A stretch of 64,000 nt of DNA from Symmetrospora coprosmae. Taxonomy: Eukaryota > Basidiomycota > Cystobasidiomycetes > Symmetrosporaceae. The stretch covers positions 1 through 64,000 of the forward strand of contig VUYT01000004.1 of NCBI GenBank assembly GCA_008802785.1, written 5' to 3'. The position numbers were made by a program, and so were the translations under genes. Shown here piece after piece: positions 46,924 to 57,696 of the stretch; the stretch's first letter is position 1, and each line of letters starts with the position of its first letter. The notes under the pieces were generated by a model. The model had not been told where the DNA came from. It ran no database searches and saw only the letters and a program-made list of their open reading frames with translations.

Positions 46924-47266
46924 TTTGGAGCGATCTTGTCCAGCTTGCTGCAATCAAGCCATTCCTCCACAAGTGCGAGATGCCTTGACGCCCAGTGCCC
47001 AAGGTACAGATTCTTTGCACTTCGCGGATCCGACGGAGGAGCCCAATCTTGCTACAACGAGAAAGATCGAAATGTACAGGGCGCTGGTCTGCAAGTGGTT
47101 CTCACTGAGATATCCTTACCAGCTGCCTCATTGTCCGTGTGGGCGAGTTCCTGATTTCAGATGAGCGAGTAGCATGTTAAGTCGGCAAGAAGCTTTGCCT
47201 GGTCCACAGGCGGCAAACGGGTCAGCCACATGGCACCTGCGCAATCGATGCAAAAACCGGGACCGC
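46924..47266. other. Convergent 3' spacer
   Basis: Spacer between the Mak11 gene (+) and the M50B-like gene (-). Nothing recognised. Confidence 0.6.
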
Positions 47267-48985
47267 TCACCCCTGGCAGAACATGCTGTGCGGCGACTGC
47301 CGGAACACGACAATGGCAATGAGGATGAATCCGGCAAAGATGATGGACGTGATGGCAAGCCAGATGTAGAGCCAGATGAAGGGCTGGAGGAAGCCCAGGT
47401 AGTCGCGATGCAGGATCAGGCAGCACGGACTGTACGGCCCAGGAACCGACCATCAGCACTCAAGTAGATGAATACCTGGAAGCCAGGGTGGGGTTGAGGA
47501 GGAACGCACTGCAGCTTGTGGAAGACCCAGTCGTCGAGGAAGTCCCAGATCAGGTAGAAGCACGACATGACGCCTACGAATAGGACAAAGAAGCGGAGGT
47601 ACCGCGCGTCTGCTCGCAGGCTATGCGTCAGCCTGTTTCGCTCACCAGTCCGGAACGCAGACACGCACGCTCAATGAACCAGAAGCCAATCATCAGGCCG
47701 ATAGTCGCGACGACCAGGACCAGGCCGAGCGGGGACGTGTACACCTGGTAAGCTGCAAGCAGCAGGAGCAAGCCGATAAAGAAGGAGCTAGGGTCGTAGA
47801 GCGGCCTCATCCGCTGTCAGCTTCTGCGAGCCCTCTCGCTCCGGCCAAGCACGCAGGTCACTTACGCAACTTTGCTGGCTTCCGTATTGAAGCCGCAGAG
47901 GATGAATGTGGCTCCCACGAGTGCCGAGAAGAGGTATCCCAGAGGTATGGCGAATCTGCACAGCCAGCCCGAACGAGTTCGTCAGGGAGAATTCGGACTT
48001 TGGCGCACGCCGTCTGTCGGCAGGGAGGCGCTCACTTTGGCCAGGGTCCGTTCCAAGAGCACAGTCCCCCGTCGACCGGATCGGTGTACACGCGCTCGAG
48101 TGGATTACCTCCGAGCACGCCGGGGATAGCGTGCCCGCCCTCGTGGATGAAGAGGACGACCATTTTCAATGGATACAGCAGATACCGAATAATGACGAAG
48201 TTCCAGCCGATCAAAATCACCGGGAATATGATGGCGATGGCGATCAGGGTGACTTTCTGCTCCTGGGTGAGCGATAGCGTACCCGGCTCCTCGTAGTTCT
48301 CATCCCCCGGGTTGCAGCGCGCGAAGCGGGGGATGTCGCTTTCCGAGTAGACGGCAGGGCCGTACGTCGCGGACGGCGTGAGGCCGCTCTGCGTGGATGT
48401 TGATGTCGTTGTGGTCCGTGAGGCTGGTTGCGGCGACGAGGTCGTCGTGGTGAAGACGGTCGTCATCCTCCCAGTGCCCGCGACGACACTCGTGCTCGAG
48501 GTAGTGGTGGTGCTGACGAGTGTCACTGTTGTCGTCGTAGCAAAGACGGTGAGCGTACCGGACGGCTGACCGGTCATGGCCGTGTCGAATATCGTGGTTG
48601 TCTCTTCGACCGTGGCCGGGCTGCCGACAGGGACGATAGGTCTGAGTGCATTGTCGACGATCAGCTTCCCTCCCAGATGGAGTCGCACGGAGCAACAGCT
48701 TCCCGCTTACCCCGTCTGCGTGACCGTCGCTACGAGCGTCAGCGTTGTCCGTGGCCATCCTGCCCAGAACTGGGCACGCTGCTGGTAACGATGCCGTGGT
48801 GGTGCAGCCAGCACTGGGACGTCATGGTCCAGCTTGCTGAAGACGGGCGTGGACGGTGGAGCTGCTGGTGAGGCGATGGCGCTGGAGCTGCAGGGGAGGA
48901 GGACGAGGGAGGACAGGAGGAGGAGATAAGTGGACAGACGACACAGTGTGCATCTGCGTGCTGACGGTGCTGCCGCTGCTGCCAT
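47267..48985 (-). CDS. M50B-like membrane metallopeptidase with secreted-type N-terminus
   Basis: The signal peptide (TYLLLLSSLVLLPCSSSAIA) at 48985 is followed by a Thr/Ser/Val-rich luminal linker (48590-48390, many TTTT runs, likely O-glycosylated). Next come a membrane span (VTLIAIAIIFPVILIGW) and the peptidase motif VVLFIHEGGHAIPGVLGGNP, with HEGGH as the HExxH zinc site. TDPVDGGLC follows in place of the family's DPDEGG block. Five further hydrophobic segments include LGYLFSALVGATFILC, FFIGLLLLLAAYQVY, LGLVLVVATIGLMIGFWFI and IWLYIWLAITSIIFAGFILI. This matches the fungal/bacterial peptidase M50B-like family, related to site-2 proteases; substrates are unknown. About six exons; the last intron donor is GTGCGT near 47520 and the stop at 47267-47269 follows SPHSMFCQG. 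The luminal Ser/Thr linker is unusual for the family as I know it. Confidence 0.82.
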
Positions 48986-50057
48986 CGTCTGAGGGTGCTC
49001 AAATCTGGGTCAGTCTGACCCAGTCAGTGAGTGCAATCAGTCGCGCCGCATCCAGCTTCCAGTCAACAAGCCCACGCGCAGGCGGGAAACCGCATTGACC
49101 TTGTTTGGAGCACACCTACTCGTACACACACCCGGTCAACCCGTTGCCAGGATAGATGTTGGAGAGACGGAGATGTGGAAGGGAGCCGACAGAGAGGAAC
49201 GGACGGATGGAGTGATGTGGGCACGTGCAGGCGACGCCCTCACACCGAGTGAGGGAAGCCGCAGCGAGTTGTGCACTGACTGAGATGGAAGGTTTAGATT
49301 GGAGATGCAGCCCTTGTAGATGTGCATGCTGACCCTCTGCATGATTTACCCTCCGTCTACGAGTCGTCGCCAACCCTCCTCTTAACGCGACTACTCTGAC
49401 TCATTTGCGCAGGACCAACGCGCCCTTCGGGCCTGCGCGCCCGGCACACTCCTCGATCGCATAACAAGGGAGAAAGGGGCAACGGGAGAGCACTGCGAGA
49501 GGAGAGCATCACCTCCGCTCCTCCACCTGGCCGATACGTATACCAACACCCACACTCAGCTCAGCACAGCAGGAGTGATACTGCAGCTCTCCTTCCCCTT
49601 CTTCTGCCTGCGCTGTTGTGCATCCTCCCTGCCCGAAGAGGTGCATCAGAAGAAGGCGCAGCGGGGCACACCCTAAGGACAGACAGGCGCACAGAGGCAG
49701 TCTGCGGCAAGGAGCAGGGACAGACGGACAGAGGGGAGACAGGAGGAAGAGGAGGAATATACAGTAGAGCACAGCAGCACACGCAATCAGCCAGGACCCC
49801 CACACTCGTTTCAGCCCCTTCTCGATAGTACTGGCGCAGCGAGGCAGCTCTCGTGGCGGCACTTGGTCATCTGTCACCCACCAACCAGCCCAAGATCAAC
49901 AGCACAGCAGGCGAGGCCTTAGCAGGAGGGAACAGTTGCAGTCATGGTGAGTACGCTATCGTGGGGCCTTGTGGTCCGCTGTTGCTACATCCGGGGCGAC
50001 CGCTGATGACGCCGTCTGAACTGGACGGACAACACGCCCGCTTCGCAGCAGTCAAAG
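48986..50057. other. 1.07-kb divergent region between M50B-like and Wee1 genes
   Basis: No gene recognised. A possible Wee1 leader exon lies near 49941-49943: an ATG followed by GTGAGT, with an AG acceptor 10 bases before the assigned Wee1 start; joined, it would add MQSK in frame. Confidence 0.5.
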
Positions 50058-53000
50058 ATGAGCCCAGCCAAGACTGCAGAGCGGCCATCGACAACGCCAA
50101 AGCAGCAGCAGGCTCCACAGCCACTCACGTCGACCTTGCGCCGCTCGAGCAAGCTCGCGACCTTCTCCAACACCGCCAGTGCAAAGGCAAAGACGCTCTT
50201 CTCGCCCGCCGCTCCAGCTTCGACTTCGGGCAGCGCGTCGGCATCGGGCGTAAACAATGAGTTTGTCTCGCCTCCACGCGCGAGCTGGTCGTCCATCCAG
50301 CGACAGAAGGCCCTGCAGGCCGAGCATGACATGCTGGACGAGGCCGGGAACTGCTTGGCCAGCCCGGCGCGCATCGGCTCGTCGCCCGCAAAGGGCAGAG
50401 GCTTCTCGAGCATCTTTCCGCCCAGCCCAGACAACCCGGCCGTGCTCGGCGCGACGACAAATCAGCTACGACCAGCAATGGTCAAGAAGAAGAAGAGCAT
50501 CGGACAGATGATGCTCTCAAGCGCTCTCATGGGTAGCGTCGGAAAAGGGAAGCAGCGGGCAGAAGGCGAGCAGTCGGCTTCGTCTTCCTCCGACGCCACA
50601 CAGCAGCAGCAGCAGCAGCAACAACAACAGCAGAGGAAGCGCTTCGACCTGTCAGACTGGCAATTCGACCTTCCCAGTATCGGCGAGCAGCAGCAGAATC
50701 AGCTCCAGCAGCAGGATAGCCCTCGCGCATACGACGAGCCCGCGAGGTCCTCCACTCCGACAAACGGGAACGCCTTTCCTACGACATCCACTCCAGCTGG
50801 CCTCAGCCTGGATGTCCGAACAAAGGCGCACCCGACCAGCACGAGAACAGTCCTGCGCCCTCGAAAGTCGGGTAACGCACTCTGTGCCTTTGCAGCGAGT
50901 AGCGGGACTACAGGCGCGAGCGCGTATCCGCATATTCCGATGACTGCGCCGCATCCCCAGCGATTCAAGCACGTCGTGGGCCCGGGCGCAAGCGTCGGTC
51001 ATGCAGCACTCGTACAGCCTTCGCGACTCCCTGTTCCGCGAGCCTCGGCGCCGCCCGTCGCTGCACCAACGGCCGGAGTCATCAACATGAACGATCCCCT
51101 TCCCGTCAATCCGTCGCCGTTCGCTGCCAGAGCACCTGGAGCCAGCATGCCTGCTCCTCGGAGATCCGCGCTCCCGTCTGGAGCCTTAGGTAGCGGGTCG
51201 GGTCCAAAACCTCTGTCTATCCGCACGAACGCCCCCAACAACCCCAGCAGCATCTCGACGCGCCTCCAGCTGAGCGCGTCAAAGTCGCTGCTCACCGGTC
51301 ACACACTCGGCAAGGAGAACACGAGCGGATCCTCACATCCCAATAGCGACGACTTGCCAATTGCCTCCTCGTTCGACGCCTGCGCTTCGGCCATCCGGCA
51401 TCGGCACCGCACACTCTCCATCTCCGAGTCCGAGGGAGGGCACTCGAGCGACGATGACGCGGGCGCAGCGGGCGACGGGACGCTCCCCGACTCGCCTGAC
51501 TTCCTCTCCGCCGGCCGGACAAAGCAGCAAGAGAGCCGGGCGTCGTACTTTAGCAGAGAGCAGGAGTCGGACGTTGGCGCGCAGGAGACTGATGGAATGG
51601 ACATGGACATCGAACCTCCGTCATCGCGCATGATGCTCCCAGAACACCCACCTGTGAGCAGGCAGGACAGCTCGGAGTCTGCCTCGAGCGAGGAGGCCTC
51701 GCCTTTCCTCGACACGCCTGGAAGGACGTCCACCAATGCTCAGCGAAAGCGCGGAGCTTCTCTGCCCTTCAACGAACTCAGCGCCTCCTCTTCGCGCTAC
51801 AGCCTAGGCGCATCGCTTCCTCCGCACCCTGCACAATCGGCACTAAAGCCGAGCAGGATTTCATACCCGCCCAAGATGCTCAACTTCAATCCGGACACGA
51901 TGAAGGCCAAGGAAGGGCTTTATGCATCCGTCCCCGCCTCCGCAACGGGCAGCACCGCTTCCACCTCGTCGAAGCCCGTGGATCAGCTCTTCCTCGCCAG
52001 CATCCTGAACGGCGCAGGGCCCTGGTCCAGCTCGAACTCGACCTCTGGCCTGCTCGAGGAGAGCCCGCGCAGGGCGTCCCTTCCATCGAGCATCTCAGCC
52101 TCGCGGGGTCTGCAACCCGTCTCGCCCAACGTCCTGTACACAGGCGGGCGGAAGCGCACTGCCAACGGCGCGATGATCGGCTCGCCCAACCAGCCGGCTG
52201 GCTCGGATGTCCCCACGAAGCGCAAGAGCATCGGCCGTATCGTGATTCCGGCACACGGCTACGCTCACACGCGGAGCAAGTCCCAGTCGACCGACCTCTC
52301 GCGCTCCAACTCGTCGGCATCGGCCGGAGCGTACAATGCAAGCAGGAGACCTAGCGTCGACTCGTCCCGAGGCAATGACGACATGGACGAGGAGATCGCT
52401 TCATCCGCGCCCTCATTGCCCACTCTCACGGACTCAAGCTCGGCCACGTCAAGCATCGCGAGCAGCCACAGGTCGGCTCATCAGCAGCAGCAGCAGCAGC
52501 AGCTCCAGTCAGCTTCCTACCAACAGCAGAAGCAGGGCACGGAAGAAATCGACTTCGGCGATGCTGCAGATGCCGGGACGTCATTCATTTCGAACGACTC
52601 ATCCTTCACTTCATCTGATGCCTCGTCCAGCATGACGGACACCACAGGAGGCCACTTCCGCCGGACCTCCTCTTCAAATGCCAAGCTCTTTGACCGAGGC
52701 ATTGCGGCCAACACAACGATCGGATTACCCAACACTACTTTCGGTACACCAGGCGGCGGACCCGGTGCTGGGCCCAAGCGTGCATCGCCGCTGTTCAAGA
52801 ATGTACGGCCACTGCAGGCCGCCTTTGCCAACTCTGGCCTGATCAGCAAGAAGGCATACGCGCGCTCGCGCATTGACCGAGACTCGGGCGTCGGGCTCGG
52901 TATGACACCTCCTGCTCCAGCTTGGAAGCGTCTCGTCGCTGGCTCCGAGGCCTCCGGCACACCTGGGCGACTCCTGCCTGGTTCTGCTCGGTCAGCCTTC

Positions 53001-55249
53001 AGAGCCAGCTTTTCTTCCAGCTTCGGCTCGCCGGCGGCTGCAAACGCCTCATTCGGCTCGCCTGTCCCGTCTCTCGAGGTCGGCCAGCACCCTGGCAGCG
53101 GCGAGGCGCCAGCAGTCATGCCGGACACTCCTTGCAAGCGGCCCGTCCTCCCCAGCCACCTCCGGATCTCGACGGGTGCCACGCACAATTCGGGTCTCCA
53201 GCAGCAGGCTCTGCACCCGCTTGCTCAGGTCTCCCGCCCGGTAGCTCAGGAACGCTCACCCTCCTCATGCTCATCGACCTCGGATGACTCGTCGAGCGTC
53301 GTCAATTCCATTCCTGGCTCAGCCGTCAAGCGCCCCGTGCGCTCTGGTATGGGCCCAGATGTGTCGCCTTCCCACCGTCACGTTATGCACGTCTCCGACT
53401 CGCCTTCTTCCGGTACTGGCTCGCCTTCCGCCGCACACTCGCTATCCGTCGAGGCTGGCCTTCTGCGACGACCCAGCCCGCTGAGAAGGATGGGCCCAGC
53501 TCTCTTTAGGAGACGCAGCTCGGGTCAGCTCACTACTGGCCCGGACGGCGGTCTTCTTACTGTCGCTGTTGATCGAAGCGGCAGTGGGGCCTCCCGCTCT
53601 GGTATCGTTGACTGGGAACCAATGACGCCCACGAGAACAGGTTCTGGCTTTCAATGGATGCAGAGTGAGTGCAGCTGCGACGTCAGGGCCTCTGTCTGTG
53701 TTGACATGACTAACATGGTTGCACCAGTTCCTCAATTGGCCGTTTCGCCCCTGCCGTCTCCAGCTCTGTTGGACACCCGGGCCGAGGATATGGCGATGGA
53801 GTCGCTTGTATCGCCAACGTCACCCCTTTGCGCTGTATCGCCCTACCTGCCCCTCCACCCCGCCATTCCGCGACAGTTCCGCGAGCAGAGCGAAAGGCCC
53901 ATCTCTGCGTCGGCCCCACGCGCTCCCCTACCTCAGGTCACTGGCCTCAAGCGACCTGCCTTCCGCCTGCGCCACTCTTCCTCGTACGTGCACACTGCGA
54001 GGCAGAGCGAGCTCATGTCACCGGACAGGTTCGCGACCATCTTCAGCATCAGCCGGACGCTCGGACAGGGCGAGTTTGGCGAGGCATACGAGGTCGCAGA
54101 CCGAACCACTGGCCATGTCTCGGCTGTCAAGAAGACCAAGGTTCCGTCTGGTGGGCCAAAGGAGCGCCTCCGCCGTCTCGAAGAGGTCGACATTCTCCGC
54201 CTGCTCAGCCGCGCCGACCCGCCCAGCGCATATGTGATCCGCCTCTATGATGCCTGGGAGCAGTCGGGCAACCTCTTCATTCAGACCGAGCTCTGCAGCT
54301 ACGGCAACCTCGCGACTTTCCTGGCAGAGTACGGCGAGGCATACGAGAAGCCAGATGAGGCACGCGTCTGGAAGATCATGGCCGAGCTCGCCTCGGGAGT
54401 CGCGCACATCCACGCGCACGGCGTGCTCCATCTCGACCTCAAGCCGGCGAACGTCTTCATCACCGACCGCGGCGGATTGAAGATTGGCGATTTCGGCCTC
54501 GCCACTCGCTGGCCGCGCGCCTCACCCATCACAATTCTCCAGGGCGCTGCAATCGACTCGCCAGGGTCGGAAGGTCCGGAGAACATCTGGCCGGCCGATC
54601 GCGCTAGGGCAAAGAGCTCGGATGCAGTCGCGCCCGCTCCATCGTCGAAGGATCTGGAGCGCGAGGGCGACAGAGAATACATTGCGCCCGAGATTCTGCG
54701 AGGCCAGTATGGCAAAGAAGCCGACATGTTCTCGTGAGTGCATTGCCCGAGTTTCGGTTGTTACGTACGAAGCTAACGCCGACTCCTCTACACAGCCTCG
54801 GTCTCATTGTCCTCGAGGCAGCCGCCAATGTCATGCTTCCAGACAATGGCCTTCCCTGGCGCAAATTGCGCGAGAACGATTTCTCGGACGTCGAGCTGGG
54901 CCACCTCAGCGACGAGCTCGTGCACCTTCTCTTCCAGCTGCTCTCAAGCGATCCTACCGGCCGCACGAGCGTTGTGGAACTCCTGGCGCACCCCATCGTC
55001 GCGAAGATTGTCGCCCTGCGCACAGAGGGGCTGCGCATTGAGGATGCGGCAAACGATATGCAGGACGTCGATGACGCGAAACCTAGAGCCAGAGGCGCAG
55101 TCGTCGAGGAGGACCCAGAATTCCTGCGGCAGATCTTTGCAGAAGTCAGGCTCGCGTGGCACTCGCCACGTCGAGGCAAGCAAGTTCCTCAGCGAGTCGA
55201 GCCGGAGTCTGCCAACGAGGCTTCAATGATGGACGTCGATGAGGCGTGA
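50058..55249 (+). CDS. WEE1: Wee1-family kinase, mitotic entry inhibitor
   Basis: Phosphorylates the inhibitory Tyr of Cdk1 and delays mitosis. Three exons (50058-53664, 53728-54733, 54796-55249) give 1,688 residues, about twice the fission yeast enzyme; the excess is a Ser/Pro/Gln-rich N-terminus with two CAG/poly-Gln tracts (50605-50634, 52484-52505). Kinase motifs are in the C-terminal 400 residues: Gly loop LGQGEFGEAYEV, VAIK-type Lys in SAVKKTKVP, the Wee1 catalytic loop HLDLKPANVFI, the activation start IGDFGLATRW, and the Wee1 signature EGDREYIAPEILRGQYGKEA. Then come FSLGLIVLEAAANVMLPDNG and the subdomain XI Arg (DPTGRTS). Many SP/TP sites in the N-terminus suit control by Cdk and MAP kinases. 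A nearby Zds1-like gene acts upstream of Swe1 in yeast. The start at MSPAKTAERPST is supported by continuous frame. Confidence 0.95.
53665..53727 (+). other. Stop-free 63-nt intron in WEE1
   Basis: The donor GTGAGT, branch-like CTAAC and acceptor ACCAG are all good. The length is 21 codons without a stop, so the reading frame runs straight through. It sits between the disordered N-terminus and the kinase domain. Confidence 0.85.
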
Positions 55250-55769
55250 GCCTCTATCGCTCGACGTACCTCAAGTATAGTCCACCCTTTCGCGCTCAAT
55301 GCCCTTCAACATGCTTTGCTGCCCTCCGACCCCTCTCTCTCCTCTCGCCTCATTGGCTTTCAGCAAGCCATTCCTGCCCGATAGAATTCTTTAGCAACCC
55401 TCTTCAAATGCAACGCAGTAGCAGTAGTGCATCCTTCTCTACCGGACTCCTCTTCCTCACTCGTCAGTCAGTAGCAGTAGTAGATCTGGATTTCTCCCGG
55501 CGCACAACTCGCTACGCAACTGAGCCCGCGCCCAACGCCTCCCTCGTCACATGCACGCTCGCTCGTTTCTCTTTCTTTCCTTCGTTGTCATTGTGCAAAC
55601 GCTCTCTCGCTCGTTTCGCGAAGGGACTTCTGCGGACCTTTTGCCACCGGCTTATGACTGTTTTGCCACCAACCGGCATGCGCCCCGCCCCACTCTCGCT
55701 CGCTCGCTCGCTCCTGCCGAACGACGACGCAGCAGCAGCACCAGCAGCAGCAGCAGCGACGCCTCCAAG
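55250..55769. other. Spacer with CTCG and CAG simple repeats
   Basis: 520 bases between the Wee1 stop and the next start. CTCGCTCGCTCGCTCG lies at 55695-55710, and imperfect (CAG)n at 55729-55757 just before the ATG of the next gene, probably in its 5' leader. Confidence 0.65.
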
Positions 55770-57330
55770 ATGGCGGCAAGGGCGATAGCGGAGGTGAGTC
55801 GAGCATGACTGAAGATACGGACAGACGCAGTCGCGTTCAGCTATTGATATCTGACGGAATCCTCTATCCCCCTGCTACCAGGTCCTATTCGGGCGCTCCG
55901 GCCCGACGAACAAGCTGCTCAGGTCGAGCAAACCACCCAAATCCAGCGTCAAACAGACTGCTGCGAAGCATACCACAGCACATGCACACCATGCACAATC
56001 AAGTTCTCATGTCGCACAGGCGCAGGCTGCCCAGGCTGTCGGGACGACCAAGACGCAGTCGAGCCGCCTGCTCAACTCGATAGTGGCGGTGGCAAAGACC
56101 TTGCTGCACCCGCCTGCCGCTGGTCGGGTTGCACTGGACTCTGCCTATGCTCACGGAGGCTCAGCATCCGCTCGTCAGTTTGGCGGGCGGGCTACTGGCC
56201 TGCACACTGCCGCTAGGCACGCTGCGTCTAGTGCCAGGCCCAGATCTGGCTTTGGCACCGTCCGTCCCTCGGCTGTCGCGCCTCGACCCAGCTCAAACCC
56301 CATGGGTCTTGGACGAGCGAGGAATTTCTCGAGCTCTCGCTCGGCATTCGAGAATGTCGTACAGAACGCTCCTCTTGGTCTCCGCATCCTGGGACACCAG
56401 GATCGCCTTGACATGCGCGAGTTCCGCAAGGAGATGAGGAGGGCACATTTGCGCGGACAGAAGGCCAAAGCGGAGACTGGCGTGACCAAGGGCAAGGGGA
56501 GGATGGAGAAGATGCAGCCTTTCATCGGCTGTCAGACCGCCCCTTCCTCATTCGATACCTTCTTTCCCGTCGCCGCTGTCGATGCTTCCGAGATCCCTTC
56601 GGTCCAGCTCGTCATGCCTCTCAACCCGGTAACCGAGTCCACCCAGTTCCTCAGCACCAGCATCAACACGGTCCGCGAGGATGGCACTATCTTCGAAGAC
56701 GACACCCGCCTCTTCAGCCCGCTCCTCATGAGCGACCTACGGATGCTGTCGGATCTGCACGCCGTGCACCAAGCACGCATCAGGAAGCTGCTCGACCGTC
56801 TCGAGACGGCTGGGTGCTTCGATGCCGACCCTTTCCTGGGCGACGGCCGGCCGTCGGTCTGTGCCCATCTGGACGATAGCAGAGCACGCCTCGTAATCAC
56901 CTTCCTGGGACTGGACAGGTGGATGATGCGGGATGTTCGGCAGGTCCTCGGCCTCTACAGTGAGGACGAGGTTACAGAGCGCACACCTCCGTTCTGGTAC
57001 GAGCTCGTAGATTTGCGAGCCGAAGCTCGCGCTGGCGAATCGTGCGCCGGTGAGAGCTACCTCTCGTCCTCGGGCATTTCACTCGGACTTAGCGAACTCG
57101 ACAGTCTCACCCCGCCGTCGCGGTCACTGTCGTCGACCCCTCTTGCGAGTCTCGACCACGACGATAACATTGAGAAGCAGCACGAGCAGCACGACATAGT
57201 AGCCGCTTCGTATCGCTTCCCTTCACCCAGCATCACGGCCGACTCGAGCGGGAGCAGCTACATCTGGGGCGTCGAGGATTTTATACAGAGTCTTCACGCT
57301 TCGGAGCGTCCTGCCTTCGTGTCGGCTTGA
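55770..57330 (+). CDS. Unknown basic protein with conserved-looking central region
   Basis: Two exons (55770-55793 encoding MAARAIAE, then 55882-57330) give 490 residues. Residues 9-80 are basic, His/Ala/Ser-rich with possible mitochondrial or nuclear character. The block GLGRARNFSSSRSAFENVVQ then NAPLGLRILGHQ (near 56302-56400) looks conserved from memory of basidiomycete proteins. RLDMREFRKEMRRAHLRGQK is a likely helix. The core continues FDTFFPVAAVDASEIPSVQL, STSINTVREDGTIFEDDTRL, MSDLRMLSDLHAVHQARIRK and ARLVITFLGLDRWMMRDVRQ. The tail is Ser-rich with YIWGVEDFIQSLHASER. Some fungal databases give similar proteins vague kinase-subunit names; I cannot support a function. Confidence 0.78.
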
Positions 57331-57696
57331 GTGCGGCTTGTGTCTATTCTTCCATCCGCTGTGTTCCTACCCTGCTGTCTGCTAGTCTGCAATACACGTT
57401 CTCCGTTAGACATCACTCGTCTGCTCTGAGTTAGCTCCGTTCAGAAGCAGAAGAGCTGGTGTCGACTGTACGCAGCCCTAATGGGTCTATCTTGTGCAAG
57501 TGAGTGAATTCCGCTGTTCGCCGTTTGAGGAGGGTACCCCTGCACGAACGTGCACGTGCGGTTCGGGGGACGCGGCGCCGGCAAGTGACGGATCCCTGTG
57601 CTCTTTTGCCTTCCTGCTCTGCGCTGCCAGCCTCCGCCCTGCGCCAGGAGGCGCTTCCCGCTAGACGATTCTGTGACAGCGCTCTGGAAAGCTGGA
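57331..57696. other. PHO81 upstream region
   Basis: 366 bases between the unknown basic gene and PHO81. Contains a CACGTG site (listed separately); no other element is recognised. Confidence 0.65.
57553..57558. promoter_or_regulatory. CACGTG E-box, candidate Pho4/NUC-1 site upstream of PHO81
   Basis: The palindrome CACGTG (in TGCACGTGCGG) lies about 140 bases before the PHO81 ATG. Yeast Pho4 and Neurospora NUC-1 bind this core, and yeast PHO81 is itself Pho4-regulated. The site also fits other bHLH proteins, so the link is inference from position. Confidence 0.5.
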
